Below are positions 30,093 to 39,146 of a DNA stretch of 39,947 nucleotides, one piece after another (position 1 is the stretch's first letter; each line of letters opens with the position of its first letter). The translations under genes and the position numbers were made by a program. Source of the DNA: an uncultured Erysipelotrichaceae bacterium (GTDB lineage Bacteria; Bacillota_I; Bacilli_A; Erysipelotrichales; Erysipelotrichaceae); the NCBI GenBank assembly GCA_903789495.1, contig CAIFEQ010000019.1, positions 1-39,947 of the forward strand, read 5' to 3'. The notes under the pieces are model-generated. The model was not told the origin of the DNA. It searched no databases and was given only the letters and a program-made list of their open reading frames with translations.

Positions 30093-31676
30093 TTAGCGGC
30101 TGTAGGCATCCGGCAGATCGTTCTCCAGCAGGATCGTATCGTCTTTGTCCGCATTCTGCCAGATCCAGCGGAAGGCCTCCTGAATGCTGTCGACCACCAG
30201 GATTGACGCCGGATCGAAGCCGGCATCCTGCAGACCGCGCAGGATCGGCTGAATCTGCCTGTCCCCGACCAGCAGAACCATATCGGCTTTGCCCTTCATC
30301 TGCGTGCCGAAGGTGTAGTTGATCTGTTCCTGCTGCTCGCCCAGCTCGATCATGCCCGGGGTGACGATGATCCGCCGGCCCGGCATGAAGGACAGCACAT
30401 CCAGGGCCATGGCCGCCCCGCTGGGATTGGCATTGAAGGCATCATCCAGGAAGCGGTAGCCGTTGATGTATTTCTGTTCCAGCCGGTGTTCCACCTGCTT
30501 CATCTGCTTCACGGCGGTGCGGATCCGGTTCCAGTCGATGTCCAGGGCCCGGGCCGCCGCGATGCCGGCCAGAATGTTCAGGATGTTCAGCCGGCCCAGC
30601 AGCCGGGTTTCCAGGTCATATTCCCCATCGGGAGCCTGCACGCGGAAGCGGCTGCCGAAGGCACCATAGGTGATCTCCACCGCCCGGTAATCCACGTCTT
30701 CGCGCTCAATCCCGTAGCGGATCAGCCGCACAGGATTGACCGGCTGATAAGCGCGGATCAGAGCATTGTCCCAGTTGAGGATTCCGGTTCCTCCCGCCGG
30801 CAGCAGTTCGATCATCTGCATCTTCTCTTTCGTGATGGCTTCCTGGGAACCGAAGGTTGCCAGGTGCTGGGGACCGATGGCCGTCACGATGCCGATGCTC
30901 GGCTCCACGAAGTGCATGAGCTCGGTGATGTCCCCGACATGATCTGCCCCCATCTCACAGACAAAGACCTGATGGACAGGCTTGAGCTGTTCCCGGATGG
31001 TGCGGGTAATGCCCATCGGGGTATTGTAGGAAGCCGGCGTCATCAGGGACAGATACTGTTCCGAGACGATAGCCTGCACGATGTTCTTGGTTGTCGTCTT
31101 GCCATAGGAACCGGTGATGCCGATGCGGATCAGATCCGGATTCTTCTGCAGCATGTTCCTGGCTTCCTGCAGGTATTTCTGATGTACGGCATGTTCGATG
31201 GGATCGGTGATCCAGGCCAGCGGCCAGACCAGCACCCAGGGCAGCAGCGAGGCCGCCCCGATGCCCAGGCCCAGCAGCCAGAGCGGCCGGAGACGCACAA
31301 ACAGAAGATTGAGCAGCAGGGCCAGCACTACCAGCACCGCACACTGCCGCTGCACCCGCCTGGTCAGTACCAGGGGCTTGATATAGACGGCCTTGCGCTC
31401 CTGCTGGATTTCCCAGAAGGCCAGCAGGGCCGTAACTGCAAGCAGCAGGTTCTGCCAGACCGGACCGGCCTGCAGCAGGCCTAGCAGGCAGAAGATCAGC
31501 GAAAGCACCAGCGGGATACGGGCCTGTTTCAGCACCTCCCCGCAATTCTTCTTCAGCCAGCCGGCATAGGAAGACAGCTCATACAGCGTCTGCTGGTAGA
31601 TCTGCAGCGCGTGCCGGCCCGGCACCACATACAGGGCGGCCAGCAGAACCACATACAGGATACGGAAAACGTTCAT
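30093..31676 (-). CDS. MurF-like Mur ligase with N-terminal membrane domain
   Basis: 527 residues. The first 155 residues hold four to five hydrophobic helices, absent from classical MurF (about 450 residues). The Mur ligase core follows: P-loop GITGSYGKTTTKN (187-198), VCEMGADHVGDI, the central-domain His/Glu region and a C-terminal domain with LDDAFNANPSG, typical of MurF (addition of D-Ala-D-Ala to the UDP-MurNAc-tripeptide). The membrane anchor suggests activity at the inner face near MraY/MurG. It overlaps the hydrolase gene by 4 bases (ATGA). A MurT-like or other amide ligase is a less likely reading; MurT's zinc-binding cysteines are not seen. Confidence 0.85.
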   Translation of the reverse strand: MNVFRILYVVLLAALYVVPGRHALQIYQQTLYELSSYAGWLKKNCGEVLKQARIPLVLSLIFCLLGLLQAGPVWQNLLLAVTALLAFWEIQQERKAVYIKPLVLTRRVQRQCAVLVVLALLLNLLFVRLRPLWLLGLGIGAASLLPWVLVWPLAWITDPIEHAVHQKYLQEARNMLQKNPDLIRIGITGSYGKTTTKNIVQAIVSEQYLSLMTPASYNTPMGITRTIREQLKPVHQVFVCEMGADHVGDITELMHFVEPSIGIVTAIGPQHLATFGSQEAITKEKMQMIELLPAGGTGILNWDNALIRAYQPVNPVRLIRYGIEREDVDYRAVEITYGAFGSRFRVQAPDGEYDLETRLLGRLNILNILAGIAAARALDIDWNRIRTAVKQMKQVEHRLEQKYINGYRFLDDAFNANPSGAAMALDVLSFMPGRRIIVTPGMIELGEQQEQINYTFGTQMKGKADMVLLVGDRQIQPILRGLQDAGFDPASILVVDSIQEAFRWIWQNADKDDTILLENDLPDAYSR

Positions 31677-32446
31677 ACGGAACGGCCATCCCCTTTCAGA
31701 AAGATATCCAGCACCCGGTTGAAGCGGTCTGCTTCGTTCCAGTAGGCATAGTGATCATCGCCGGTAAAGACGGCCAGTCCGGCATTGGGCATGCGTTTCT
31801 CCATCTCCCGGCCCATCCAGAGCGGCACGGCCTCGTCATACTCACCCCAGACCAGCAGGACCGGACAGGTGACCTGCTCCAGAAGCGGCGTCACATCGTC
31901 GTTGACCACCTTCACAAAGGTCGGCCGCATGACCCCCTTTGCATTGCGGTAGTCCTCGGAGCCGTACTTTTCCTGCAGCTGTTCCAGTTTTTCGTCCTGG
32001 TGCGTGGCCTGCAGGAAGGCCTTGCCCAGCTTATAGCCGCACTGGCGCAGCCGGGCGCGGCGGCTGACGGGCGGGCGGATGCCGGCCGCTCCGGTCAGGC
32101 ACATCTTGTAGACCAGGTCCGGATAGGCAGCCGCATAGCGGATGGCGATGCGGCAGCCGAAGGAATGCGCGATCAGGATCGGCTGACGGATTTCCTGCAG
32201 GGCGATGAAGTCGGCCAGAAAATCCCGGTAGTCGGGCACGCCCCAGGGTTCCGGGGGCAGACCGGATTCGCCGAAACCGGGCAGATCGAGATTATAGACA
32301 TGAAAAGACGGCGCCAGATGTGCCTCGACCTGTCCCATCATATCCTTGTTCTGTCCCCAGCCATGCATCAGGATCACATCCCGGCCCTGACCGGACTGCC
32401 GGTAAGCCGTGCGTACGCCGTGACAGTCGCAGAATTCCGTCCCCAT
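31673..32446 (-). CDS. Alpha/beta hydrolase
   Basis: 257 residues without a signal peptide. The oxyanion-hole region HGWGQN, the nucleophile elbow AHSFG (Ser in GxSxG-like AHSFGC), Asp in LLVWGEYDEAVP and His in GDDHYAYWNEAD give a complete catalytic triad. LDLPGFGESG is typical of the epoxide hydrolase/ester hydrolase group. Substrate unknown. It lies between the histidine kinase (22-base gap) and the MurF-like gene (4-base overlap), so a role in envelope lipid or wall metabolism is possible but not shown. Confidence 0.85.
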   Translation of the reverse strand: MGTEFCDCHGVRTAYRQSGQGRDVILMHGWGQNKDMMGQVEAHLAPSFHVYNLDLPGFGESGLPPEPWGVPDYRDFLADFIALQEIRQPILIAHSFGCRIAIRYAAAYPDLVYKMCLTGAAGIRPPVSRRARLRQCGYKLGKAFLQATHQDEKLEQLQEKYGSEDYRNAKGVMRPTFVKVVNDDVTPLLEQVTCPVLLVWGEYDEAVPLWMGREMEKRMPNAGLAVFTGDDHYAYWNEADRFNRVLDIFLKGDGRSV

Positions 32447-32468
32447 ATGCGGTTATTGTACTCCCATA

Positions 32469-33884
32469 TCAGTCTTTCCGGCCGGCTTCTGCCGGGCGGT
32501 TCTTCTTTTCCTTCTGGCGCTTCTCGTGGCGGCTGTGCTCGCGGTAGATCCGGAACTGCACGCCCTTGGCCAGGTTGGCCGCCTCCACCTTGTATCCGTA
32601 GGTTGTGACGACCTTATGCACGATCGAAAGCCCGAGGCCGAACTGGCCGTCGCTGCCCTTCTCATACGGGCGGAACATCTTGTCCATCGTGCCGGGATCG
32701 ATCGGTCTGCCGTCGTTGCCGATGATCAGTTCCTCCGGCTTCAGACGGATCCAGATCGTGTGTTCCGCATAGCGCAGGCTGTTGTCGACCAGGTTCTCGA
32801 CGACGGTGCGCCAGGGATCCTCTTCGCCATGGAAATACACGTCCGGCTGCAGGTCACAGTCAAAACTGATCTCCGGCCGGATGACCTTCAGGGACAGCAG
32901 GACATGATCGATGACTTCGTTCATGTTCAGATGATCCCCTTCCGGCGTCACATCCAGGAGATATCCCATCTTGTTCAGGGAGATCAGGCTCTGGACCTTC
33001 TTCTCCAGCCGGCTGGCATGTTCGTAGATGACATCGATGGACTTCTCCAGGGTCCCATAGGGATAGATGCCGTCTTTGATGCTTTCGCAGTAGGACTTGA
33101 TCGTGGCAATCGGGGTCTTCAGGTCATGCGAGATGTTCTGGATCATCTCCTGCTTTTCCTGATTCTGCTTCTTCAGTTCTGCCTGCATGTCCACCAGGGC
33201 ATCGGCCACCTGCCCGATCTCATCCCGCCGGTTGACGTTGAGCTCGGCGTTTTCCTCATTCTTGATCCGGGTGATGTAGGTGCGGATCTGGTTCAGGGGA
33301 TGGATCAGCGAGGCCACCCAGAGCAGCAGGAGCACGAAGAGGATCATCACCACGAACGTGTTGTTGTTGACGACATCATTCAGCAGCAGACCCCGGAACT
33401 GCTGTTCATAGGCAGACGGGATGCAGGAAACCAGGACCTCATGATCGCTGATCCGGCTCTGGCAGAACAGGATCACCACGTCTTCCGCAAAGTGCTTTTC
33501 GGCGGGGATGGTGACCGTGTAGTCGGAGATCTCCGTCGTGGCCTGGGCAGCCTGCGCGGCAATGGTCGCGAGGGACTGTTCCTCAAACTCCGCCGTGCCG
33601 AAAGAGGTCAGCTGGCCGGTGTCCAGGTCATAGATGCCCTGGATGATCCCGCTGGTGCGGTCATCCTGATAGGGAACGGTCTCCTGATCCTCTTCCAGAT
33701 AGTAGGCTGTGCACTGGTGCGTATAGTGCAGCATGTGGTACATCTCGGTTTCCGTGAAGGTCTGCACCGAGGGCACCATGAACAGGGATGAGAACACGGC
33801 AAAAATGCCGATCACCAGAACCACAATGGCGATCAGCTGCTGGGTCAGACTCAGTTCTTTCAGCCAAAGCCGCAGTCGTTTCAT
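32469..33884 (-). CDS. Sensor histidine kinase
   Basis: 471 residues. Two transmembrane helices (about 16-36 and 175-194) flank a 140-residue external sensor domain. A HAMP-like linker follows, then HisKA with the phosphorylated His253 in QNISHDLKTPIA and the HATPase_c domain (N-box ENLVDNSLRYAE, G-boxes GNDGRPI and GLGLSIVHKVV). The C-terminus is very basic. It shares a 1-base overlap with the response-regulator gene upstream. The sensed signal is unknown. Confidence 0.95.
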   Translation of the reverse strand: MKRLRLWLKELSLTQQLIAIVVLVIGIFAVFSSLFMVPSVQTFTETEMYHMLHYTHQCTAYYLEEDQETVPYQDDRTSGIIQGIYDLDTGQLTSFGTAEFEEQSLATIAAQAAQATTEISDYTVTIPAEKHFAEDVVILFCQSRISDHEVLVSCIPSAYEQQFRGLLLNDVVNNNTFVVMILFVLLLLWVASLIHPLNQIRTYITRIKNEENAELNVNRRDEIGQVADALVDMQAELKKQNQEKQEMIQNISHDLKTPIATIKSYCESIKDGIYPYGTLEKSIDVIYEHASRLEKKVQSLISLNKMGYLLDVTPEGDHLNMNEVIDHVLLSLKVIRPEISFDCDLQPDVYFHGEEDPWRTVVENLVDNSLRYAEHTIWIRLKPEELIIGNDGRPIDPGTMDKMFRPYEKGSDGQFGLGLSIVHKVVTTYGYKVEAANLAKGVQFRIYREHSRHEKRQKEKKNRPAEAGRKD

Positions 33885-34543
33885 CAGCCTAACCGGTAGC
33901 CGAATCCATAGATGGTATGGATGGTGAGGTTGGGCATCTTCTTGCGCAGACGCCGCATCGTATCATCCACCACCCGGTCACTGCCGAAGTAGTTCGTCTC
34001 CCAGACCTTGGACAGAATCTGTTCCCGGTTGAAAGCCGTTCCCCGGTTGTGTACAAACAGCATGAGCAGGTCAAATTCCTTGGTGGTCAGATCTACCGGC
34101 TGATCGCCGTCCATGACCACCCGCTTCTCTTCGTCGATCGTATAGCCGTCGACTTCCGTGATCATGTTCTGATCCTTGTAGGTCCGCCGCATCACGTTGT
34201 TCACCCGCAGCACCAGTTCCTTGGGCGAGAACGGCTTGGTGATGTAGTCATCACTGCCCTTCTCCAGACCGATGATCCGGTCGAATTCCTTGTCCCGGGC
34301 CGACATGAAGATCACCGGCACATCCGGATTGTGACGCCGGATATCCTCGATCAGATCAAAGCCGCTCTTGTCTCCCAGCATGATGTCGAGGATCCAGAGG
34401 TGCACATCCTCATCCCCGGTATGCAGGGCGGCCTCATCAAAGGTCAGGTAGGAACGGACTTCATACCCGTCTTTCTGAAGGTACTGCTTGACCAGCTCAT
34501 TCAGATCTTTTTCATCTTCTACTACTGCAATCACACGTTTCAT
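33884..34543 (-). CDS. OmpR-family response regulator
   Basis: 219 residues. The receiver domain has the acidic pair EDE (10-12), the phosphorylation site Asp53 in LWILDIMLGDKSG, a conserved Ser/Thr region (IFMSARD) and Lys in YITKPF. The C-terminal winged-helix DNA-binding domain ends HTIYGFGYRLG. It is the first gene of the operon, followed by its kinase, the hydrolase and the MurF-like ligase, and may control this operon. Confidence 0.95.
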   Translation of the reverse strand: MKRVIAVVEDEKDLNELVKQYLQKDGYEVRSYLTFDEAALHTGDEDVHLWILDIMLGDKSGFDLIEDIRRHNPDVPVIFMSARDKEFDRIIGLEKGSDDYITKPFSPKELVLRVNNVMRRTYKDQNMITEVDGYTIDEEKRVVMDGDQPVDLTTKEFDLLMLFVHNRGTAFNREQILSKVWETNYFGSDRVVDDTMRRLRKKMPNLTIHTIYGFGYRLG

Positions 34544-34583
34544 GCTGTGCCTCGGCCTCTATTCTACCATAAAGACCGGCCGG

Positions 34584-34610
34584 TAAAAAAAGGAAGGACA
34601 GCGCCTTCCT
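34584..34610 (-). terminator. Terminator of the cdaA-cdaR-glmM operon
   Basis: AGGAAGG (34591-34597) pairs with CCTTCCT (34604-34610) around a 6-base loop. On the minus strand the stem is followed by a run of six or more T. It lies 8 bases after the glmM stop codon. Confidence 0.9.
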
Positions 34611-34617
34611 GTCAGGT

Positions 34618-35955
34618 TCAGATCCCGTACTTCTGACGGACCAGATCGGCAACCTTGCCGGTCACCTGCTGGCAGAGTTCCGTGGTTTCCGCTTCGGCCA
34701 TGACCCGGATCAGGGGTTCGGTGCCGCTGGGACGGACCAGGATCCGGCCGTTGCTGCCCAGCTGCGCCGCGACTGCCGCCACCGCGGCCTGGACTTCGGC
34801 ATCCTGCATGACCACATTCTTGTCCTTTACCCGGACGTTGATCAGCACCTGCGGATAGATCTTCAGCCCTGCCGCCAGCTGGGCAGCCGTGCTGCCGGTA
34901 TCCAGCATCATCTGCAGATAGAAGAGTGCCGTGACCAGGCCGTCGCCGGTGGTCTCGTATTCCTTATAGATGATGTGGCCGCTCTGCTCGCCGCCCACCA
35001 CGTCATTGTCCTGACACATGCGTTCATAGACATACTTGTCGCCGACCTGCGTCTGCACCACCTGGATATCCTCTTCGGCCAGCGCCTTGCTCAGGCCGAG
35101 GTTGGCCATGGTGGTTGTGACCACGGTCCGGTTGTTCAGCCTGCCCTTGGCGGCCAGGTAGCGGCCGCTGGCATACAGCACATGATCGCCCGTGAGCAGG
35201 TTGCCTTCCGCATCGGCCATGATCATCCGGTCCGCATCACCATCAAAGGCCAGGCCGAGATCATAGCTGCCCTTCCGCATCTCTGCCTGCATCATCTCGG
35301 GATGCGTGGATCCGCAGCCGGTGTTGATGTTGAGCCCGTCCGGATCCCGATTGATGACGGTGAGGTCCGCACCCAGACGCTTCAGCAGCTCGGGGGCGGT
35401 GAAACAGGCACTGCCATGACACGTATCCGCCAGAATTTTGACGCCATGCAGATCGAGCGGGAAAATGCTCTGCAGCCAGGACAGGTAATGTTCCAGGCCC
35501 TGCGGATAGGGTACGATCCGGCCGATCGCTTCCCGCCTGCTGTAATCCAGCATCGTCCTGCCGTCGAGGTAGTCCTCGATCAGGTTCTCGATGTCGGCCG
35601 GCAGCTTGATGCCTTCCTTGGAGAAGACCTTGATGCCATTATCGTAGAACGGGTTGTGACTGGCCGAGACCATGGCAGCGCAGGCAAAGTCTTCCTTCGT
35701 CACCAGATAAGCCGTCATCGGCGTCGGGCAGTAAGAGGCCAGACAGACATCACAGCCCTGGGCTGCGATCCCTGCGGCCAGAGCCGCTTCCAGCATGTCG
35801 GAAGAACGCCTTGTGTCCTTGCCGATCAGGATGCGCTGTCTGCCGTTCTGACTGAAGTAGTAACCCAGGTAGCGGCCGACCTCAAAGGCCCGCTGCGCAC
35901 TGAGGCCGACATTGGCCTCGCCCCGGATTCCGTCTGTGCCAAAATACTTACCCAT
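34618..35955 (-). CDS. glmM: Phosphoglucosamine mutase GlmM
   Basis: 445 residues, the normal length. KYFGTDGIRG at the start, catalytic phosphoserine Ser99 in SASHNP, metal-binding DGDADR and the phosphate-binding RPSGTEPLIRV at the C-terminus are all intact. It converts glucosamine-6-phosphate to glucosamine-1-phosphate for UDP-GlcNAc synthesis. ATG at 35955 is preferred to an in-frame GTG seven codons upstream; it overlaps the cdaR stop by 8 bases. In other Firmicutes GlmM binds and restrains CdaA, and this gene order fits that model. Confidence 0.95.
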   Translation of the reverse strand: MGKYFGTDGIRGEANVGLSAQRAFEVGRYLGYYFSQNGRQRILIGKDTRRSSDMLEAALAAGIAAQGCDVCLASYCPTPMTAYLVTKEDFACAAMVSASHNPFYDNGIKVFSKEGIKLPADIENLIEDYLDGRTMLDYSRREAIGRIVPYPQGLEHYLSWLQSIFPLDLHGVKILADTCHGSACFTAPELLKRLGADLTVINRDPDGLNINTGCGSTHPEMMQAEMRKGSYDLGLAFDGDADRMIMADAEGNLLTGDHVLYASGRYLAAKGRLNNRTVVTTTMANLGLSKALAEEDIQVVQTQVGDKYVYERMCQDNDVVGGEQSGHIIYKEYETTGDGLVTALFYLQMMLDTGSTAAQLAAGLKIYPQVLINVRVKDKNVVMQDAEVQAAVAAVAAQLGSNGRILVRPSGTEPLIRVMAEAETTELCQQVTGKVADLVRQKYGI

Positions 35956-37363
35956 CGTTTGAACCGGTCCCTTCACTGTTCTCTGTATCGGTTGTACTGT
36001 CGCCTAAAACATTCAGGGTATAGGTGGACTCTGTCAGGGAGTAGTGCACCAGACCATCCGTCGGCTGCTCCACCTGCAGGGTAAAGTCCTGCACTCCTGG
36101 CTTGGCATCGGTCATGTCGACGTAGACCACGATATCATCAGCCGTGACGGCATCGATGTTCTCCTGGGTGCCGGTCACGATCACGCTTGTCGTGGTCTTG
36201 TTATCCGGCTGGGAGGTCTTGTAGTTGTTCACGTTGTTGCGGTAGGTGATCCGCACCCCGTCGACGGTCTTTTCGGTACTCTCGCCCAGCGTCACGTTCA
36301 TCGTGATCTGGTTGATGCTGCTGGAGGTTACGCCCGTCGGCAGGGTAATCGGCCGCAGGATCGTGGAATCCTTGGTGATGGTCGAGGCATTCAGTGTCAC
36401 CACTACCTGATCGATCTGGTTCAGCACGCTTTCCGGACCATAGATGGTCACGGTCTGCTGGTCCATGGTGATCGAAGAGATGGCCAGGCCGTCTGCCACT
36501 TCTCCGGTGACTTCCACCGCGATCGGCACCGTCTTGTTCGGTGAGGTGACCGGGACGGTGACCGTGACCGTTGAAGGTACGATATCGCACTCGACCGGCT
36601 GGCCGTCGGAATCATAGGCAACCAGCTTGGCTTCCTGCGTGAAGTCTGCGGTTACCCCGGTGACATCGATCAGGGCCTTGACGAAGGCAATCGAACTCAG
36701 CGTATCCGTCGAAGCCCGGACATTGACCTTGGTGTACTCAAACTCCGGGGTGCCCAGACTGTAGATGGCATCCATCTTGTCGGTATTGATGAAGTCATAG
36801 GACAGATCAAACTGCTGGGTAGTTTTCTTCTTGAGCGTCAGGATGACGTTGCTGGGATCGATCTTGACCGTCACGTTTTCGCCATAGCCCTGCGCCTGCA
36901 GGTGGACGTTGTGCGTGCCTTCGGTCAGACCTTCCAGATCCGCCACCACCGTGCCGTTGGAGTTGACGGCAGCGGTGACGGACGAGGCATCGCCGGAGAT
37001 GGTGATGTTCGCCGTTTCCGGCAGACCGCTCAGTTCGAAGGTATCCGAGTTATACAGGGCGGTGACCGTCACATTGCTCAGGTCACGGCTGGTCTGCAGC
37101 GAGGTCACATTCAGACTGGACTCGCTGTCATAGTTGCAGAAGGCAAAAAGCAGGAGTGCCAGCACGAAGGACACCAGACGGGCATGCTTGGTACTGAACA
37201 GTGTCTTGTCCAGGAAGGATGAGATCCCGCGGACGGCCCGCATGGTGAATTCTTCCACCCGCTGGCCGGTCGAGGCGACCCGTTTTGACTGATTGGCAAT
37301 CCGATTGGCAAGATCCGTCTTGCGCGCATCGGCACGGTTGTTCTTCTGCGTGCTGTCTGCCAT
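35948..37363 (-). CDS. cdaR: YbbR-domain protein CdaR, regulator of CdaA
   Basis: 471 residues. One transmembrane helix near 61-77 (ARLVSFVLALLLFAFCNYDS) follows a basic cytoplasmic N-terminus. Four YbbR-type beta-rich repeats follow outside (for example FELSGLPETANITISGDAS and repeated TVTVP/VTGTxENI patterns). CdaR modulates c-di-AMP synthesis by CdaA from the extracellular side. The N-terminal Arg/Lys-rich 60 residues are longer than in many CdaRs. It overlaps the cdaA stop codon by 1 base. Confidence 0.92.
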   Translation of the reverse strand: MADSTQKNNRADARKTDLANRIANQSKRVASTGQRVEEFTMRAVRGISSFLDKTLFSTKHARLVSFVLALLLFAFCNYDSESSLNVTSLQTSRDLSNVTVTALYNSDTFELSGLPETANITISGDASSVTAAVNSNGTVVADLEGLTEGTHNVHLQAQGYGENVTVKIDPSNVILTLKKKTTQQFDLSYDFINTDKMDAIYSLGTPEFEYTKVNVRASTDTLSSIAFVKALIDVTGVTADFTQEAKLVAYDSDGQPVECDIVPSTVTVTVPVTSPNKTVPIAVEVTGEVADGLAISSITMDQQTVTIYGPESVLNQIDQVVVTLNASTITKDSTILRPITLPTGVTSSSINQITMNVTLGESTEKTVDGVRITYRNNVNNYKTSQPDNKTTTSVIVTGTQENIDAVTADDIVVYVDMTDAKPGVQDFTLQVEQPTDGLVHYSLTESTYTLNVLGDSTTDTENSEGTGSNDG

Positions 37364-38928
37364 CAGTTGTCACCTCCTTTGTCACTGTCCTGGTCTTTCC
37401 TGCCATCCAGGATTTCAAAGGTCTTATCCAGCTGATCGGTGAAACCGACAATCTTGGAAATATCCAGCTTTGAGGTATCAAACTGCCGTTCCTGCTCGGC
37501 CATCTTTTCCTTGTCCATCAGCACCCGTTCCGGATTGCGGGGCGTCTGGGCCGGCCGGACCTCTTCGGTCGGAATACGGCTGCTGGTCTGCACATTGCGG
37601 TAATACGGACGGCTTTCCGGATCCGTCTGCACCGTCTTCTGGACAGAGGGCTGGGCCGGCTGTTCTGCCGGGCTGTCCGGCTGCGGCTCTTGTGCCTCTG
37701 CGGCCGGCGTGCTTTCCGGCTGGGCAGCGGCCTTGCGCTTTTCGGCCTCGAAGCGGTTGCCCGCGGCGTTGGCAGGGTAGCTCGGGGTGCTGTGTACTTT
37801 ATGATGCGGCATCTTGATCTGGGCCGCGTCTTCTTCCAGCTTGCGCAGATCCGTTTCCTTCGTGCTGCCGGCAAACGGCTCCGCCGGTGCTGTTCCGGCC
37901 GGCTCGGCAGGCTGCTCCGGTTCCTTCTCCGCCTGCGGCGGGGTGACCTCTTCCGCCTGGATCTTTTCCGTCTTGATGTTCTGTCTGCGCAGCGCCAGCT
38001 TGTTGATGATCAGGGCGCCGGTATTGCCGGTACGCAGCTTTTCTTCAGCAGGCTGCTGCGGGGCTGTTTCGGCCGGCTGTTCCGTTTCCGGCTTCTGCTC
38101 CGGCAGCCGGGGACCGCCGCTGTGCGGGGTGTTATGCACTTCGGTCTCTTCGCCGATGATGACCCGCAGCAGGTAGTCACGCAGCTGCTTGCGGTCCACC
38201 GGATAGATGCGGCCGTTTTCGGCAATGGAGACCGTGCCGGTCTCTTCTGAAACCACAATGGTCACGGCATCGGTGATCTCCGAGATGCCGATGGCCGCCC
38301 GGTGCCGGGCCCCATAGCGGCTGGGCAGATCCCGGGTGGTCGGCGGGAAGTAGGCGCTGGCACAGGCGATCTTGTCGCCCTGAATGATCACTGCCCCGTC
38401 ATGCAGCGGGGTCGAGGTGACAAACAGCGAAACCAGCAGTTCCACACTGACATTGGAATTGATCCGGGTGCCGGTGGCGACATAGTCATCCAGGGGATGC
38501 GACTGTTCGATGGAGATCAGGGCACCGGTCTGGTCCTTGCTCAGCATCATGGTGGCGGTGACGATCTGGTCCACCAGATGTTCCTTCTCATTGCCCGTCA
38601 GGGTGGTGATCTTCGAGAAGACACTCGACTTGCCCAGGCGTTCCAGCAGCGAGCGGATCTCAGGCTGGAAGATGATGATGATGGCCAGGAAGCCCCAGTT
38701 GACAAAAATATCGGCCATGTAGGCCACAGTCTTCAGACCGAGGACCTTGGCAATGCCGTCCACGATCAGAATGAAGATGATGCCCTTGAAAATCTGTATG
38801 GTACGGCTGTTCTGCCGGACAATTCGTATCGCATAATAAATGACCAGCCACATGATCAAAATATCCAGGAACGCAAAGACGATCGTACGGATATTCTCCA
38901 GGGTCAGCCCCATGTTATAACCTGACAA
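37363..38928 (-). CDS. cdaA: Diadenylate cyclase CdaA with long C-terminal extension
   Basis: 521 residues, against about 270-285 usual. Three transmembrane helices lie in the first 90 residues, then the DisA_N cyclase domain with the catalytic DGA (177-179) and RHR (208-210) motifs, making c-di-AMP from two ATP. From about residue 262 there is a ~260-residue low-complexity tail rich in Pro, Ala, Glu and Gln, ending in a more ordered acidic segment (LDISKIVGFTDQLDKTFEIL). A TTG start at 38928 is supported by AAAGGAG 9-10 bases upstream; ATG at 38913 has only a weak site. It leads the cdaA-cdaR-glmM operon. Confidence 0.93.
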   Translation of the reverse strand: MSGYNMGLTLENIRTIVFAFLDILIMWLVIYYAIRIVRQNSRTIQIFKGIIFILIVDGIAKVLGLKTVAYMADIFVNWGFLAIIIIFQPEIRSLLERLGKSSVFSKITTLTGNEKEHLVDQIVTATMMLSKDQTGALISIEQSHPLDDYVATGTRINSNVSVELLVSLFVTSTPLHDGAVIIQGDKIACASAYFPPTTRDLPSRYGARHRAAIGISEITDAVTIVVSEETGTVSIAENGRIYPVDRKQLRDYLLRVIIGEETEVHNTPHSGGPRLPEQKPETEQPAETAPQQPAEEKLRTGNTGALIINKLALRRQNIKTEKIQAEEVTPPQAEKEPEQPAEPAGTAPAEPFAGSTKETDLRKLEEDAAQIKMPHHKVHSTPSYPANAAGNRFEAEKRKAAAQPESTPAAEAQEPQPDSPAEQPAQPSVQKTVQTDPESRPYYRNVQTSSRIPTEEVRPAQTPRNPERVLMDKEKMAEQERQFDTSKLDISKIVGFTDQLDKTFEILDGRKDQDSDKGGDN

Positions 38929-38954
38929 AAGAGCGTGCTCCTTTCATCGAAACG

Positions 38955-38960
38955 ATTATA
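38955..38960 (-). promoter_or_regulatory. Extended -10 promoter of the cdaA operon
   Basis: On the minus strand TGG-TATAAT forms a consensus extended -10, 27 bases before the TTG start of cdaA. The region corresponding to -35 is an imperfect GC-rich inverted repeat (about 38971-38994), so a bound factor could be involved. Confidence 0.55.
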
Positions 38961-38993
38961 CCATAATGCCCTCTGGCGGACGCTTCTGCCGGA

Positions 38994-39020
38994 GGAGAAA
39001 AAAAGCTGCTGAGCAGCTTT
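38994..39020 (-). terminator. Terminator of tRNA-Thr
   Basis: A perfect inverted repeat, AAAGCTGCT and AGCAGCTTT around a single G (39002-39020), is followed on the minus strand by a run of T. It starts 11 bases after the tRNA 3' end. Confidence 0.85.
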
Positions 39021-39031
39021 GGATTGACAGG

Positions 39032-39105
39032 TGGTGCCGCTTGGCAGAATCGGACTGCCCGTTCATCCTTACCATGGATGCGTATTGCCACTATACTAAA
39101 GCGGC
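39032..39105 (-). tRNA. tRNA-Thr (anticodon GGU)
   Basis: 74 bases on the minus strand with encoded CCA. Acceptor GCCGCTT/AAGCGGC, D arm GTAT/ATAC, anticodon stem CATCC/GGATG with loop ATGGTAA, and T arm GGCAG-TCCGATT-CTGCC are all fully paired. Discriminator A is correct for Thr. It reads ACC/ACU codons. Confidence 0.95.
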
Positions 39106-39117
39106 CTGTGCTTGATC

Positions 39118-39146
39118 ATTGTATTAAAAAGAGCGGACAAAATCAA
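39118..39146 (-). promoter_or_regulatory. Promoter of tRNA-Thr, overlapping the end of maf
   Basis: On the minus strand TTGATT (39141-39146) and TACAAT (39118-39123) are separated by exactly 17 bases. The -35 covers the maf stop codon and part of the penultimate codon. The -10 lies 12 bases before the tRNA 5' end, so the leader is only a few bases long. Confidence 0.8.
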
